Assembly: GCA_910591455.2 (NCBI GenBank)
Contig: OU342816.1
Coordinates: 19,415,702-19,479,701 of the forward strand
Reading direction: 5' to 3'
Source of the DNA: Pholis gunnellus
Taxonomy: Eukaryota > Chordata > Actinopteri > Perciformes > Pholidae
DNA: 64,000 nucleotides
This document shows positions 1 through 11,985 of the stretch, in pieces. Each line of letters opens with the position of its first letter. Within the stretch, counting starts at the first letter, position 1. The notes under the pieces are model-generated. The model saw nothing but the letters and a program-made list of their open reading frames with translations. It made no database searches and was not told the DNA's origin. The position numbers and the translations under genes were made by a program.

Positions 1-2945
1 ATAATATGCTCGGATCAAAGAATATGAAAAGTAACTTGTGTATTCCTTTATGTTCCATTTGGTATAGTGTTTTTATTTTGATGTGTCTGCTTCTGAGAGC
101 CTGGCGTGTCAAGGTTGGTTAGTCCAGGTGGCAGGATCCCACTAACTGTGGAGGATTGTGATAGGCTGTCAGGCCAGGAGGAGGCTTTGGCCATCTGGAG
201 CGAAGGGTCCTGGAGTCCCCAGGGTCACACTCAAGTAATGTTTGTGTGTGGGAGGAAACGCAACTTTCTGCCTGGTGTGTATGTGTGCCGATGAGATTTG
301 TGTGTATGAGAGAATGGTCTGTATGGTGGGGAGGAGAACTCAGCGGGGAGGAGGCCGATCTCGTCAAGACACCCTTGGCCCTGTAAAGGAGGTCAGCTGC
401 CTGCATTAGCATTCTCTTCATCTCCAAAAACACTTGCACAAAGTCGATATTTCCAGGGACCATTGTTTAAGTTTAGTGGAAAAGGGGAATTGAATGGAGA
501 ATAGAGATGTGATATTTCTATGTAATATCTGGATTTTAAATATCTATGCACATCTATGAATTGAAAGCAACAATGAGAAAATGAAACAACTCTGATAGGA
601 AGATATAACTATTAGCAATGGTTGCTATGCACAAACCAAATTGTTACAAAAACAAAAAATAAAAATAAATATATATACAGCTTAAGCCTTGAAAACAGGT
701 ACAACATGGTGCTTTTATATTCATAAGAGTAGCTTATGTTTACTGCAGTGGCATTTCAAATGTCCCCTAAAGAATGATAAAACAATCTACCTGTGTATCT
801 GAGTAAAGGTGAATACTCCCACCTGGGTGGCAGAGACAAAGCACAGCTCTTAAAATCAGAATAGTTATTATCATGTATACCTCTTTGCAACTGCATTCTT
901 ACATGACAACAATTCTACCATATTTGCATTAGCAGGGAGACCTGCCGCACCAAACCAAGTGCTCCAACAGATTCAAGACAACCTCAACACACATGAGGAG
1001 CAGTGGCCAGCTGGGTTAGGGTAGAGGATCAAAGCTTTAACACAGGGGAGAGGGCACAACGTTCTGTGCGTCAGAGTGGCAGACATCAGGGCAACAGTGA
1101 AAGAAAAAGCTTTGGAGGAACAAAAGAAACCAAACAGAATGAGACAGAATTAAAGAAACCTCAACTTTGAAGGTGTAAAAGAGAAAATAAATGTATCTTA
1201 CATCATTTCTAACAAAGACATGGTGCCTTCAAAAAAAGTTCACGTTCTGTTGCTTGAACTTCTTTTTCAGCTGAATAGAGAAAGCTTTGTTAACCTGAAA
1301 CGTCACCAAAAATCTGAATACGATGAAGCTATCAAGGCCACACAAACAAAGCTGCTGCCCAAGCACACACACATCCGTAATGGAGAGCTAGAGGAGCCGG
1401 TCGGAGCTCTTCCCTCCTTGTTTGATTTATGCAACTCAACATCATCTCACTTATGCCTTTGTAAAATAAATGAGTGATTTATTTGCATTCAACCCGCGTC
1501 TCTTTTGTCATGGCTTTAGAAACCGGTCATGGCACGGAGCAGCATCATACCTCACATGTTATTGACAAATAGTTTCCTTTAGAATTGGGAGAGAAAACCA
1601 TCATCTCAGTTTGAGCATGGTTCTTATTTTATCCACAGACCTGCAGCGTGAACAAAGGGCCATATAAATGTGAACTGAATCACTGCAGGACACAGTGTAC
1701 TGCTACAGAAACATTTATCAAGTATTTCAATCCAAATGACTTTACATCCATGTAAAATAGAAAGAGAAACACACAACTATCAGAGCTGCCCGCTGACTGA
1801 GATTGACATATTGAACCGAGCCATCGACCTTGACTTGATGGGATGTGCGCACATTAAAACACACAAATACATGTTCTTATGGTAGCACACTGTACCAAGA
1901 GTGTACTAGACTTAGTTTCACTACAGTCATTATCACCATTATTACAGTCAAGTCTGAAGTACCAATAGAAAACCAATAGCATTACTTTTTTTTCCCAGAG
2001 CAGCAACCACCAAACATATAACAACACATCTCTGTGATCATCATCACATTGGTAAATGATCTATTATTATCTACTATTGATAATCAAGTCTAGATGTAGA
2101 TTCATTAATGCCTGTATTACTGTCAGTACCACATGAAGGTTGGAGCAGATAATGAGACACAAAGACATTTGTGTAGACTTACATAAACATGTAGATATCA
2201 TCATTTTCCTGAGGGTTCATCTCGGATCATGTTAATTAGTAGTTACGGTAATGAATTGCAATGAAAATGTATCAAAAGCAGTGTGCAGAAACACATTATG
2301 TCTGCTGCAGTGTGGACTCTACTAATAAAAAGCTTCTACTGCTTTTAGAGTGGATCTGAGAACGCTTTATTTCACTGAGTCAATGAGCAGACGGTTTCCA
2401 TAGTAACCAGCATGCCAACATCTGCCTGGTAGCCCATGTAAGAGATCATTCTTACTGCCACAGTTTGAGACCAACGTAATACTGCTACTCTGCTCATCTT
2501 ACCATGAAAGGATTTTTTGACCCAATTTAATATATGTCAAATATAACATTTACTGTGTTATTAGCTGGCATTTGACTGTTTGTTCCATTCAAGCAGCTGA
2601 GAGGCTACAGCCAAAGACCTTTAGTGTCAGGGAGCTCCAACAGAGAGAAGCAAAAGCAGCACAGAGAATCATATTTATAAAATGCACATTTAAAGAAAAT
2701 GTGGACTTGTAGCAACCTCTAATTCTAACAACACAAACATATTGTTGAAAATGATTTTGATTTACTTTGAAGAAAGCTAAATGGATTGGGGGACTTGGGG
2801 GGGAAAACAGTTGATGTAGCAGAGGCCAAGATATTAGGTCTAGAAACCCTGGGTCCTACACTTCCCATAATGCAACTTGATAGCATCTTTTATTAGACCT
2901 TCGTTTAGTAACCCAGTTTGTAAGACAGTCTTCCTGTAATATAAT
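1..2945. other. unassigned intronic DNA
   Basis: No convincing coding exon or complete mobile element was recognised. Short open frames near 106-463 and 1220-1477 have no recognisable protein features. A stretch near 2840-2930 contains wording common in fish interspersed repeats (tacacttcccataatgcaac) but has no clear boundaries. Confidence 0.4.
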
Positions 2946-2949
2946 TATC

Positions 2950-3188
2950 AGAAGATTGTCGGGTCGATGCCTGGCTCTGCTAGTCCATGTCGATGTGTCC
3001 TTGCCCATCAGGACTATCTAACATGCATACAACATTCATACACTGTAGGCACAGCGACAGGAGCCATTTGTGGTTAAGTGTCTTGCCCAAGGACACATGG
3101 ACATGAACTAGCGGAGCTGAGGATAGAACCGCTGATCCTCTGATTGAAGGACGATCCTGCTCTACCACTGAGCCACATTCGCCGTAAC
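2950..3188 (-). repeat. tRNA-derived SINE
   Basis: Read on the minus strand, this starts with a tRNA-like head. An A-box-like TGGCTCAGTGG sits near 3165-3175 and a B-box-like GGTTCTATCCT near 3120-3130, spaced as in a tRNA gene and its internal RNA polymerase III promoter. The body contains the phrase CCTTGGGCAAGACACTTAA, which is widespread in teleost interspersed repeats. It is a retroposed element rather than a functional tRNA gene: the B box departs from consensus and the sequence does not fold as a complete tRNA. Confidence 0.65.
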
Positions 3189-3289
3189 ATTTATGTTTGT
3201 TTTCACATGGGACACAAACAGCGGTCTCTTGGATGAAAGTCCTGTGTTGGATATGATGAAATTGTCAATGTGATACAATGTATTTTGAG

Positions 3290-3412
3290 GGTTAATCTAT
3301 TTTCTAGTCTTCCGACCACTCAAAGTGCTTTAACACTACAGAACTGTAACTAATCATTCACACACATTCATACACCGCAGGCTGTGCATTACTGGGTTAG
3401 GGTACAGTAAAG
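3290..3412. repeat. fragment of a teleost interspersed repeat
   Basis: The segment beginning ctagtcttccgaccactcaa and running into cacacacattcatacaccg resembles the non-tRNA part of the repeat that is more complete at 56445-56700. It is short and has no defined ends. Confidence 0.4.
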
Positions 3413-5049
3413 TCCACATGGTCATAACCAGGAACATTTTGAGCAGAATTCTCAGCATACCTTTATTTTTTTAATTAGCACACCTTTAGTGATGTCACAT
3501 ATTCAACAAGACTTGTTTTATATATGATATGATATTTAATGTGAGAAAGAATTGCCGAAATGAGATTCTGTAGTCCTTTTTGGCTGCTTCCAAGCACAGG
3601 TACCGCAACAGCATGAATAGTCGCGCATTAAAATCTACTGATGCTGTTGAGCAGCAGCACAGCTTCACCTGCGCTAAAGCGCGTGTGAAGCTGAAATTTA
3701 CTCTATGAAGGATGTGCTAGCCAAGATACTGTCATGCAAGTTATTATTTCAACTATGAAATAATTGTCAGTAAACATCTCAACATTTGGAACAATTCTCG
3801 GACAAACTGTGGCCTTTTTACTTTACTCCATTATTTTAACTTATGCAGCAGCTTTATAAATGATTTGAAGACATTGTATTCTACTTAGTATGAAAAAGCT
3901 AAAGCATGTTGGATGCACAGGCTAATAATTTACGTGAGTAAAGTGCTTCTGTTGCTGTACAAGATGTCCCATTCAGAATTCAGCAGAGGCAAGCACCACT
4001 CAAATCTAATGATGCACTCCTGCTATTTGCATAAGATGCTTTAACCAGTGAAAACACAGGCTGAATGTTGACAGTTCAAAATTCAAGTTAGATAGTTCAT
4101 TCAGGTCACTGGCCATTATTTTGAGGCCATACCTCAGTGTCAAATGAGTACAAATGCAGCCGCTAAAACAACAAAATCTGAATAAAAAGGGTCGGCGTAC
4201 ATTCAGCATGTCCAACATGACGCTCCGAGCCAGCCTTCGGCTACAGTCAGGCTCATGATTTGAGAAGCTACAAGCACTCTGCTAGTACTAATGGCTGTTT
4301 CTGTTTAATGGCTTTCCATTTCCCTTTCCTCTGTTTAAGAGCTGACCTCTTTTTTACAAAGACATTCTCTAACAACAATATTAAATGAACTGTTCAATAT
4401 ACGTCTGTATATTCATTCTTTGAGCATTGTCACCACCTTTAATTCATGCTCACCAATGCTTTTTGCATCAGCAAAGAAGAAAAAAACTATTGTAAGGGAA
4501 AATGGCTAAAGTGCACAAAATTGACCTCTTACAGAAACCCACTAAGAGCAAATCAATTTTGGAGGATCCCATAGTGTGTCTGAGTGTAGACAGCGGGTCT
4601 TTCACAGAGATGCCGAGATGGGTCCGTGGGTTATTTGCAGTGCATCATTTTGTTCAATCTAGGTTTGATGGGAACTCCTTGTGAACAGGCCATCAGCAGG
4701 AGAGGTAAGTCACACTTTGCGTGACATTTTGACTCCTTGTGTTTCCTCATCCCTTTCTTTTCCTCACTGCCAGCAGAAAGAGAATAGAGAAAGGTATTCT
4801 GAACACCAACAGAGGGTCATGGACCCCACATATGCAATTACAAAGGCCATCTGTGAATGTGTGCTGAGAGAGCCAAGATACCGCAGTGTTTACCATTACC
4901 AGACAAACCGACCAAAGACCTCAATCAACAAAATGAAGCAGTATGACTAGTATTAATACTATAGTACTACAACTAAGAGTAACTATTTCTGTGTTGTTGG
5001 AGTTGAATGTACTTAAACTTTGTTCCTGCAGCATTCTGCTGAGCAAAAA
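3413..5049. other. unassigned intronic DNA
   Basis: Nothing recognisable as a gene or bounded repeat. Open frames at 4006-4218 (minus) and 4502-4950 (plus) lack known motifs and convincing splice context. Confidence 0.35.
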
Positions 5050-6313
5050 TATCTTTGTCTTCACATAAGTGCTTCACATAAAACCATTAAAAGCATCAAC
5101 ACATGAGGCAAAAGAAAAGCAGATTTAAAAACAATTAAGAACATTGATTGAAACATTACAAACAGTCATTAAAACACTAAAAAGCAGTGTAAGAAATAAA
5201 ATACAGTAGTAAAATGCAGAAATTGATTAATTTCCTTGAATGTGGTTCAATTAAAGGCAGCAGATCTAAAGGAGCTGAGGGTCTCAGCAGACCTGCAGCT
5301 TTCTGGACTTTGTTCCAGATATGTGGAGCAGAAAGACTGAACGCTGCTTCTCCATGTTTAGTTGTGACTCTGGGAACAGAAAGTAGACCGGTCCCAGACC
5401 ACCTAAGGGGTCGGGATGGTTCATGAGGTAGCAGCAGATCACAGATGTATTTTGGCCCGAAACCATTCAGTGCTTTATAAACCAACAGCAGCATTTTAAA
5501 GTCAATTCTTTGTTGGACAGGAAGCCAGTGCAAAGACCTCAGAACTGGAGTGATGTGATCCACTTTCTTGGTCTTAGTCAAGACTTCAGCTGCAGCTTTC
5601 TGATTGACTTTTCACAGAGACCTGTAAACACTCCGTTACAGGAGTCCAGTCTACTGAAGATAAATGCATGGACACGTTTTTCTAAATCCTGTTGAGACAT
5701 AAGTCCTCTAATCCTTGATATATTCTTCAGGTGATAGGAGGCTGATGTTGTAATTGTCTCGATATGGCTGTTCAGGTTGAGGTCTGAATCCATAACTACA
5801 CCTAGATTTCTGGCTTGGTTTGTGGTTTTTAACATCAGTGGTTGAAGCTGAGCGCTGACCTTCAATCATTCATCCTTGGTACCAAAAACAATGACTTCTG
5901 TTTTATCTTTGTTTAATTGAAGAACATTCTGGCACATCCAGTCGTTGATTTGTTCAATGCATTTACCCAGCCCTCGTATGGGATTATAGTCCCCTGGTGA
6001 TAGAGTTATGTAGATTTGTGTGTCGTCTGCATAATTATGATAAAACACTTTGTTGTTTTCCATAATCTGAGCTAGTGGAAGCATGTAGATGTTGAACAGA
6101 AGAGGCCCCAGTATTGAACCTTGGGGAACACCACATGTCCTTTTAGTCAGCTCTGATGTGTAATTAGCTACAGACACAAAGTATTCTCAGTCCTTCAAGT
6201 AGGATTCAAACCAGTTGAGTGCTGTGCCAGAGAGCCATCGAGATTTGTATTCTTTCTAGTAGTATGTCATGGTCGAGCGTGTCGAATGCAGCACTGAGAT
6301 CCAGTAATACTAA

Positions 6314-7069
6314 AGCCAAATCCCTGAACCCTCAAGGACTTACTGACATCACCTGGTTTAGTGTGAGAGACTGTGAGGTAGGGCTGCACGATTATGGCCA
6401 AAATCATAATCACGATTATTTTGATCAATATTGAGATCACGATTATTTATCACAATTATTCATTATTTTTAGGGACAACATCTTTTTATTGCACTTTCAC
6501 GTTTAAATGAACAAGAACACTGCTTCCACTTCCATTGTTGTGCTACATTCTGGCTAATGTACAAATCTTTGCATCAGACTGGTCCTTATCACAGTGCATC
6601 TCGGAGAAGGAAAATATAAATAAAATAGTTACTTTACTCACAAGATGAGAAGTAACTTCATATCATGTATTTACTCGTTTTTGTCAAAACAGCTTCAATG
6701 ACAAAATCTAATATTTGATGAATAAATAAATAAATATTCTCTGATTTCATGTTTATTTTGTGTTCCATCTTTAACCCTTAATGTTTCTGTGTAAATGTAA
6801 TACTCCAGGCTGAACACACGAGCCGTCTTCTTTGTTTACCTTTTTTTTACGTCTCCATGCGTCCACTGGTTACCCCGTGTTTAACGTCACATTGCTATGA
6901 CATGTGGGTAATTCCCTTAGGCTTACGGAAAGGGTTCATAAAGGGCTCAAAATGTCTGCGAGAGAGCCCTCAAACACTTGACGATTTGACAGAGGGACAG
7001 ACCTAAAGCCTCACGGACTTCGTGGGAGCGCGCCTCAAAGTCCGTGAGGGGGGACATCGGATTTTGGCC
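6314..7069. mobile_element. PIF/Harbinger-like non-autonomous element
   Basis: A 756-bp insert in the LINE RT region, flanked by TAA on both sides (6311-6313 and 7070-7072). TWA duplications are characteristic of PIF/Harbinger. Its ends are imperfect inverted repeats (AGCCAAATCCC against GGCCAAAATCCG, then CTCAAGGACTT against CTCACGGACTT). It carries no transposase frame. The piece starting at 6379 looks like one end of a hAT element, so the insert is itself composite. A 12-bp perfect stem lies at 7009-7020/7038-7049. Confidence 0.65.
6379..6475 (+). repeat. hAT-type terminal fragment inside the Harbinger-like element
   Basis: The sequence from TAGGGCTGCACGATTATGG through repeated cacgattatt motifs is the end of a common fish hAT family. 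A matching opposite end was not found before 7069, so this is a fragment or a captured end. A related opposite-type end lies at 42770-42886. Confidence 0.5.
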
Positions 7070-8291
7070 TAAGACTGAAGTTCTGCCATTGTCTGTGTTT
7101 AAGTGGATGTCATTGAAAACCTCAACAAGAGCAGTTTCAGTGCTGTGGTGTCCAAAGCCTGACTGGAAGACATCAAAACAGTTATTTACGGCCAAGAAGT
7201 TGTTCAGCTGTTGAAAAAACGCTTTTCAATTATTTTACTTAAAAATGCCAGGTTTGATATTGGCGTATAATTTTTCATTGTTACGGAGTCTAAATTAACC
7301 TTCTTTAGGAGTGGTTTAATAACTGCAGTTTTTAGGGCTTGTGGGAAGACACCTGAGAGAAGGGATGTGTTTACAATTTGTTTGAAGCGTGTTGGTAGAA
7401 TATCCAAGCAGCAGGAGGATGACTTCAGATGTTGTATAATGTCTTCTAGGCTTCTAAGGTCGATTGAATGAAATGGTGTCATGATATTTGAATGGATGTT
7501 ATTCAGAGATGGGGACAACACATATCCTGTGGTTGGTGTGGAGGCACTGACTGCTTGTCTAATTTTCTCAATTTTGTCAGTAAAAAAGGAGGCAAATTGA
7601 TTGCATGCCCAGGTGGATTGGAGCTCAGCAGCTACTGACACTTTGTTTGTTAGCCTGTCGACGGTAGCAAATCATTTTTATTGTTTTTGGTTATGATGTC
7701 AGAGAAGAAGGACTGTCTTGCATTTCTAAGTTCCAAATTATAATTGGGAAGTCTCTCTTTGTAGATGTCACAGTGAACCTGGAGATTTGTTTTTCGCAAC
7801 CTGCGCTCAGCTTTCAGACACTCTCGTTTCTCTATTCTGACCAGCGTAGCATTTCTCCAAGGAGATCTTTGCTTACCCGAGACAACCTTCAGTGGGCGCA
7901 ATGGCATCAATACAATTTTTTATTTTAGAGTTGAAGCTATTTACAAGCTCTTTGGCTGAGATGTAAGAGAGAGCTGGTGTGGAGGAGAACTTCTGAATAA
8001 AGAGATGTAACGCTTTGTCACAACCTCGGTTTGGACATTTGTGTCCAAGGAGATTGCACTCTCAAAGAAAACACAGAAATGATCAGAGAGTGCAACATCA
8101 GTCACAGCAACTTTGGAAATGTTTAGACCTTTGGTGATGATTAGTTGTGGGTGGGTCCTGTCACATGCTGAGTCAGATCATAGTTATCAAGGACACCACA
8201 TAGTTCTATAGACCCTCTGTCCTGGGGATTATCAACATGGATATTAAAATCACCAACAATAACAACACAGTCAAAATCAATACAGATTATA

Positions 8292-9852
8292 CACTGTGTG
8301 CAGAATTATTAGGCAAATGAGTATTTTGACCACATCCTCCTTTTTATACACTTTGTCCTACTCCATGCTGTATAGGCTTGAAAGCCAACTACCAATGAAG
8401 TAAATCAGGTGATGTGCATCTCTGTAATGAGAAGGGGTGTGGCCAAACGACATCAACACCCTACAAAAGGTGTGCTTAATTATTAGGCAACTCCCTTTCC
8501 TTTGGCAAAATGGGTCAGAAAAGAGATTTGACAGACTCTGAAAAGTCAAAAATTGTCAGAAGTGTTTCAGAGGGGTGCAGCAGTTTGGAAATTGCTAAGC
8601 TTTTGAAGCGGGATCATCGCACAATCAAGTGGTTCCTGGCAAATAGTCAACAGGGGCGCAAGAAGCGTGTAGAAAAAAGAAGACGCAAAATAACTGCCCA
8701 TGAATTGAGAAGGATCAAGCGTGAAGTTGCCAGGAAGCCATTGGCCACCAGTTGTGCCATATTTCAGAGCTGCAACGTTTCTGGAGTGGCAAGAAGCACA
8801 AGGTGCTCAATACTTAGGGAGCTGGCCAAGGTAAGGAAAGCCAAAAAGAGGCCACCTTTGAACAAGACGCACAAGATAAAACGTCAAGATTGGGCCAAGA
8901 AATATATGAAGACTGATTTCTCCAAGGTGTTTTGGTCTGATGAAATGAGAGTGAGTCTTGATGGGCCAGATGGATGGGCACGAGGCTGGATCAGTAAAGG
9001 GCAGGAAGTTCCTCACCGACTCAGACGCCAGCAAGGTGGAGGTGGGGTACTGGTATGGGCTGGTATAATCAAAGATGAGCTCGTGGGACCTTTTCGGGTT
9101 GATGATGGAGTGAAGATCAACTCCCAGACCTACTGCCAGTTTCTGGAAGACACCTTCTTCAAGCAGTGGTACAAGAAGAAGTCACCATCATTCAAGAAAA
9201 ACATGATATTCATGCAGGACAATGCTCCGTCACACGCATCAAAATACACCACAGCATGGCTGGCCAGAAAAGGTCTAAAAGGAGAAAAAATAATGACATG
9301 GCCCCCTTGTTCACCTGATCTGAACCCCATTGAGAACCTGTGGTCCTTCATAAAATGTCAGCTCTACAAGGAGGGAAAACAGTACACCTCTCTGAACAGT
9401 GTCTGGGAGGCTGTGGTGGCTGCTGCACGCAATGTGGATCGCAAACAAATCAAGGCACTGACAGAATCTATGGATGGAAGGCTTTTGAGCGTCATGGTGA
9501 AGAAAGGTGGCTATATTGGTCACTGATTTGTTTTTGGTTGTTTTAGAATGTCACAAATGTTTATTTCAGAATTATGAGTTGTTATATTGGTTTACCTGGT
9601 GAAAATAAACAAGTGAGATGGGTATATATTTGTTTTTTATTAAGTTGCCTAATAATTCTGCACAGTAATATTTACCTGCACACACAGATATCCTCATGAA
9701 ATGGCCAAATCTAAAAAGAAAGCACACCAACTCCCAAAAATATGAAACTTTGATAATAAGGAGCCTTTTGGGTTGATTGAGAACACAATTGTGGCCCAAT
9801 AATAAAAATAATTATCAAAAATACAACTTGCCTAATAATTCTGCACAATGTG
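8292..9852 (+). mobile_element. complete Tc1/mariner transposon, DD37E type
   Basis: A 1561-bp element bounded by TA duplications (8290-8291 and 9853-9854). The outer inverted repeats share TGTGCAGAATTATTAGGCAA with few mismatches beyond it. A second inner copy of the motif occurs near 8477-8490 and, inverted, at 9645-9664. This gives an inverted-repeat/direct-repeat arrangement with terminal arms of about 200 bp. It contains one uninterrupted transposase gene. It sits inside the old LINE, and removing it with one TA rejoins the LINE endonuclease frame, so it is younger than the LINE. Confidence 0.92.
8510..9526 (+). CDS. Tc1/mariner transposase, DD37E, intact 338-aa frame
   Basis: This gene encodes the cut-and-paste transposase of the surrounding element. 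It would bind the terminal repeats and move the element into TA sites. Residues about 1-110 form the paired helix-turn-helix DNA-binding region (EIAKLLKRDHRTIKWFL in the first part). A basic, nuclear-localisation-like stretch KKRVEKRRRK is at 51-60. The catalytic triad is D144 (FWSDE), D237 (MQDNAPSH) and E275 (SPDLNPIENLW), with 37 residues between the last two, which makes it DD37E rather than the usual Tc1 DD34E. The length is typical for the family, the ATG follows the left arm, and no stop or frameshift is present. DD37E elements form a recognised Tc1/mariner lineage (TRT/Traveler) reported in vertebrates. Activity cannot be judged from sequence alone, but nothing obvious is missing. Confidence 0.92.
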   Translation: MGQKRDLTDSEKSKIVRSVSEGCSSLEIAKLLKRDHRTIKWFLANSQQGRKKRVEKRRRKITAHELRRIKREVARKPLATSCAIFQSCNVSGVARSTRCSILRELAKVRKAKKRPPLNKTHKIKRQDWAKKYMKTDFSKVFWSDEMRVSLDGPDGWARGWISKGQEVPHRLRRQQGGGGVLVWAGIIKDELVGPFRVDDGVKINSQTYCQFLEDTFFKQWYKKKSPSFKKNMIFMQDNAPSHASKYTTAWLARKGLKGEKIMTWPPCSPDLNPIENLWSFIKCQLYKEGKQYTSLNSVWEAVVAAARNVDRKQIKALTESMDGRLLSVMVKKGGYIGH

Positions 9853-10426
9853 TAGACAGCAGTTCAGTAAACTCATCAAAGAAGGTTGTACAGTATTTAG
9901 GTGGTCTGTAAATGTTCAGGAATAAAGCTTGAGTGGAATTCAGAGCCACATATTCAAAAGAAGTCAAATGACCAAAGGACATCTGCTTGCATTGAAGAGA
10001 ATCATTAAATAAAATAGCAACTCCACCTCCTTTCTTATGTGCTCTTGTTTCACTCATGAAACTGAAGTTGTGAGGTGTTGATTCAATAAGAACAGCTGCA
10101 CTGTTATCTTGGTCTAATCAAGTTTCAGTTAAAAACAAAAAGTCTAGTTTGTGCCCAACAATAACATCATTGATTAAAAATGTTTTTCCTGACAGAGACC
10201 TGACATTTAATAAAGCTAGGTTTAATGTGGTTAAAGCTTTATTTGCCCAATTTATTTGGACAGGTTGACGAGGAAAGAATGTTAAGTTTGATAAGTTTGC
10301 AGCCTCACCTTTCTTTTTCTATAAACTATCAGGACAGGAATTTAGAAGGTTAGCTGCATAGGGCCCCGACTTTTCCTGGAGAGAATCATTGGTGTCATTA
10401 GCCTTGTAGCCTGGACCCAGAAGATA

Positions 10427-11985
10427 TCAATTATTGCCTTTATCAGGTAGGGGACACAGAGGATGGTTGTGGAGCCGTAGTGGAGGTGGGGGACGGGCAG
10501 GGCGCTTTAACTTTGCCAATTGTGTCAAAACTGGCTGAGGACTTCGAGCCAGTGGCGGGGGTGTGGCTGTATGGCAAGGAGTGAGTTTGGTTCCAGCAAT
10601 GACCAGCTCTTTCATGTGGTCAGTGAACTCCAGGTGGGGGGAGGATGGGGAGAGTGTGAGTAGAGAGGAAAAGGACCTGGATGGAGTCTGGGGGGTGGAA
10701 GTAGGTGCTGGTGAGGGAGGTAAAGACTCCTCCTCTCGGAAGGGTGGAGAAAGTGGGTGATCAGAGGCGGTCCCTGATGATGAGGTTGGAGACTCCACCT
10801 CTTGGCTCTCCTTAGACTCCTCCTCTTGGCATCCTTCCCGTAAGGTCTCTACGGCGATGCGGTGTGGTTCTCTCTTGTTTAGACTTCTCTTGTCTCTTGT
10901 CCTTGGCAGTAGGAACAGACGGATGACGCAGGAAGAATAATAGGTTAGAGGTAAACAGTTTTATGCCTGACTTGTTCAGGCAAACTCCATGTGCCTTAAA
11001 AAGATGTCTGTGCTCCCGGAAAAGGTAGAAATTGTTGATAAAATGTACTGAATGGTCAGTACATGCAGTTGACAGCCATTTGTTCAGTGCAAACAGTCTG
11101 CTGAATCCTTCATCTCCTCCTCTAACTGGTGGAAGAGGGCCACTGATAAACACCTCAGCCTCGACAGAGCTGACTGTGGTTAACAGATCAATAAAGTCTC
11201 GCTTCAGAACTTCAGACTGTTGGTTCACAATATCACAGCTTCCTGTATGCACGATGATGTTTTTCACCATGGGATGGTCAGCCACGATTTCCAGGATTTT
11301 GTCTCTCATGTTAGAGACCATATCTTTTGGAAAGCAGAGTATTTTGGTATTCTTGCTGCACATCGTTCTGACATCTTTTACAGCATAGTCACCAACAATC
11401 AGAGTCTCAGGCCCAGTCATTAGCTTTCCCTGCTCTCAGTTCTTACCCTGCTTTGAGAAGATAGCTGCTTATCCAGGTCATCAGATGGTGATTTAGGATT
11501 CTGCGACAATGGAGCAAACCTGTTTTGAAGTTGTAGGCTTGGTTGTTGTGGAGGTATTTTGCTGGTTTTACTTTTCTCAGCTGTCCTTGGCTTTGTCAGT
11601 GCAGGGGTTGAGGAGGAGTTCTGCCTATGTGCTAGTGCAGGCCAGCGAGTCGCATCACAAATCTCAGGGCGCTGGGCTCTGCCTGTTAGTCGTCCTCCCA
11701 CATCCTGAGGGTATGATTTTCTCTTCGGCTGTGCACCGAGAGAGTTCCAGGGAGGACTACCATTAGAAGATTCATTATCTGCTCTCTCCTGTTTCTTGGT
11801 ACGCCTGGTGGTGCTAGTTAGCTGTGTCTTCGCTTCCGTTTGTCCAATGTTTCGAGTCCATGGTAAAGTGGTATCATTCCCACACAGTCCATTTACCTCC
11901 ACGTTTACTTCTAGTCGGTGTACTTTTGTTTCCAAGACTGCAATCTTCTGCAGGAGTTTGTGGTAGTCATCCGTGGAGAAGGGAG
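10427..11985 (-). pseudogene. LINE ORF1 with degenerate SGNH-hydrolase-like domain
   Basis: The minus-strand frame at 11420-11935 is a basic, Ser/Pro-rich N-terminal part. Just upstream, across 11935-11985, the same frame reads a short heptad-like stretch (KLLQKIAVLETKVHRLEV). The frame at 10812-11420 has the layout of an SGNH/GDSL esterase domain, known from ORF1 of CR1/L2 LINEs, with block I (LIVGDYAV), a SGPLPP block and a final block (FKAHGVCLNKSG). A proline-rich tail follows at 10427-10798 after a frame break. The catalytic positions expected in these blocks (Ser in GDS; Asp and His in DGxH) read Tyr, His and Cys here, so any esterase activity is probably lost. The product would have been an RNA/lipid-associated ORF1 protein; this copy is a pseudogene. 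Confidence 0.7.

Larger units (their letters stand above)
5177..10390 (-). pseudogene. LINE ORF2 (endonuclease-reverse transcriptase), broken
   Basis: Pieces of an APE-type endonuclease are readable on the minus strand: LALLNVRSLSGK, FLFLTET, SETRAHKKGGGVAILF and IVGDFNIHVDNPQD. They run from about 10240 down to 8215. RT pieces follow: the fingers region (7204-7641), FQSGF..HSTETAL (7075-7195), LDLSAAFDT, GVPQGSILGPLLF, YADD and LNKDKTEV (5866-6310), and the C-terminal tail to 5177. Several frameshifts and stops separate the pieces. Both inserted transposons fall inside this ORF. Removing each insert together with one target duplication restores the local reading frame, which shows that they inserted cleanly. 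Confidence 0.8.

Noticed and set aside
3120..3175. Possible tRNA gene
   Set aside because: A and B boxes are present, but the B box is off consensus and the sequence continues as a SINE body; no full cloverleaf is evident.
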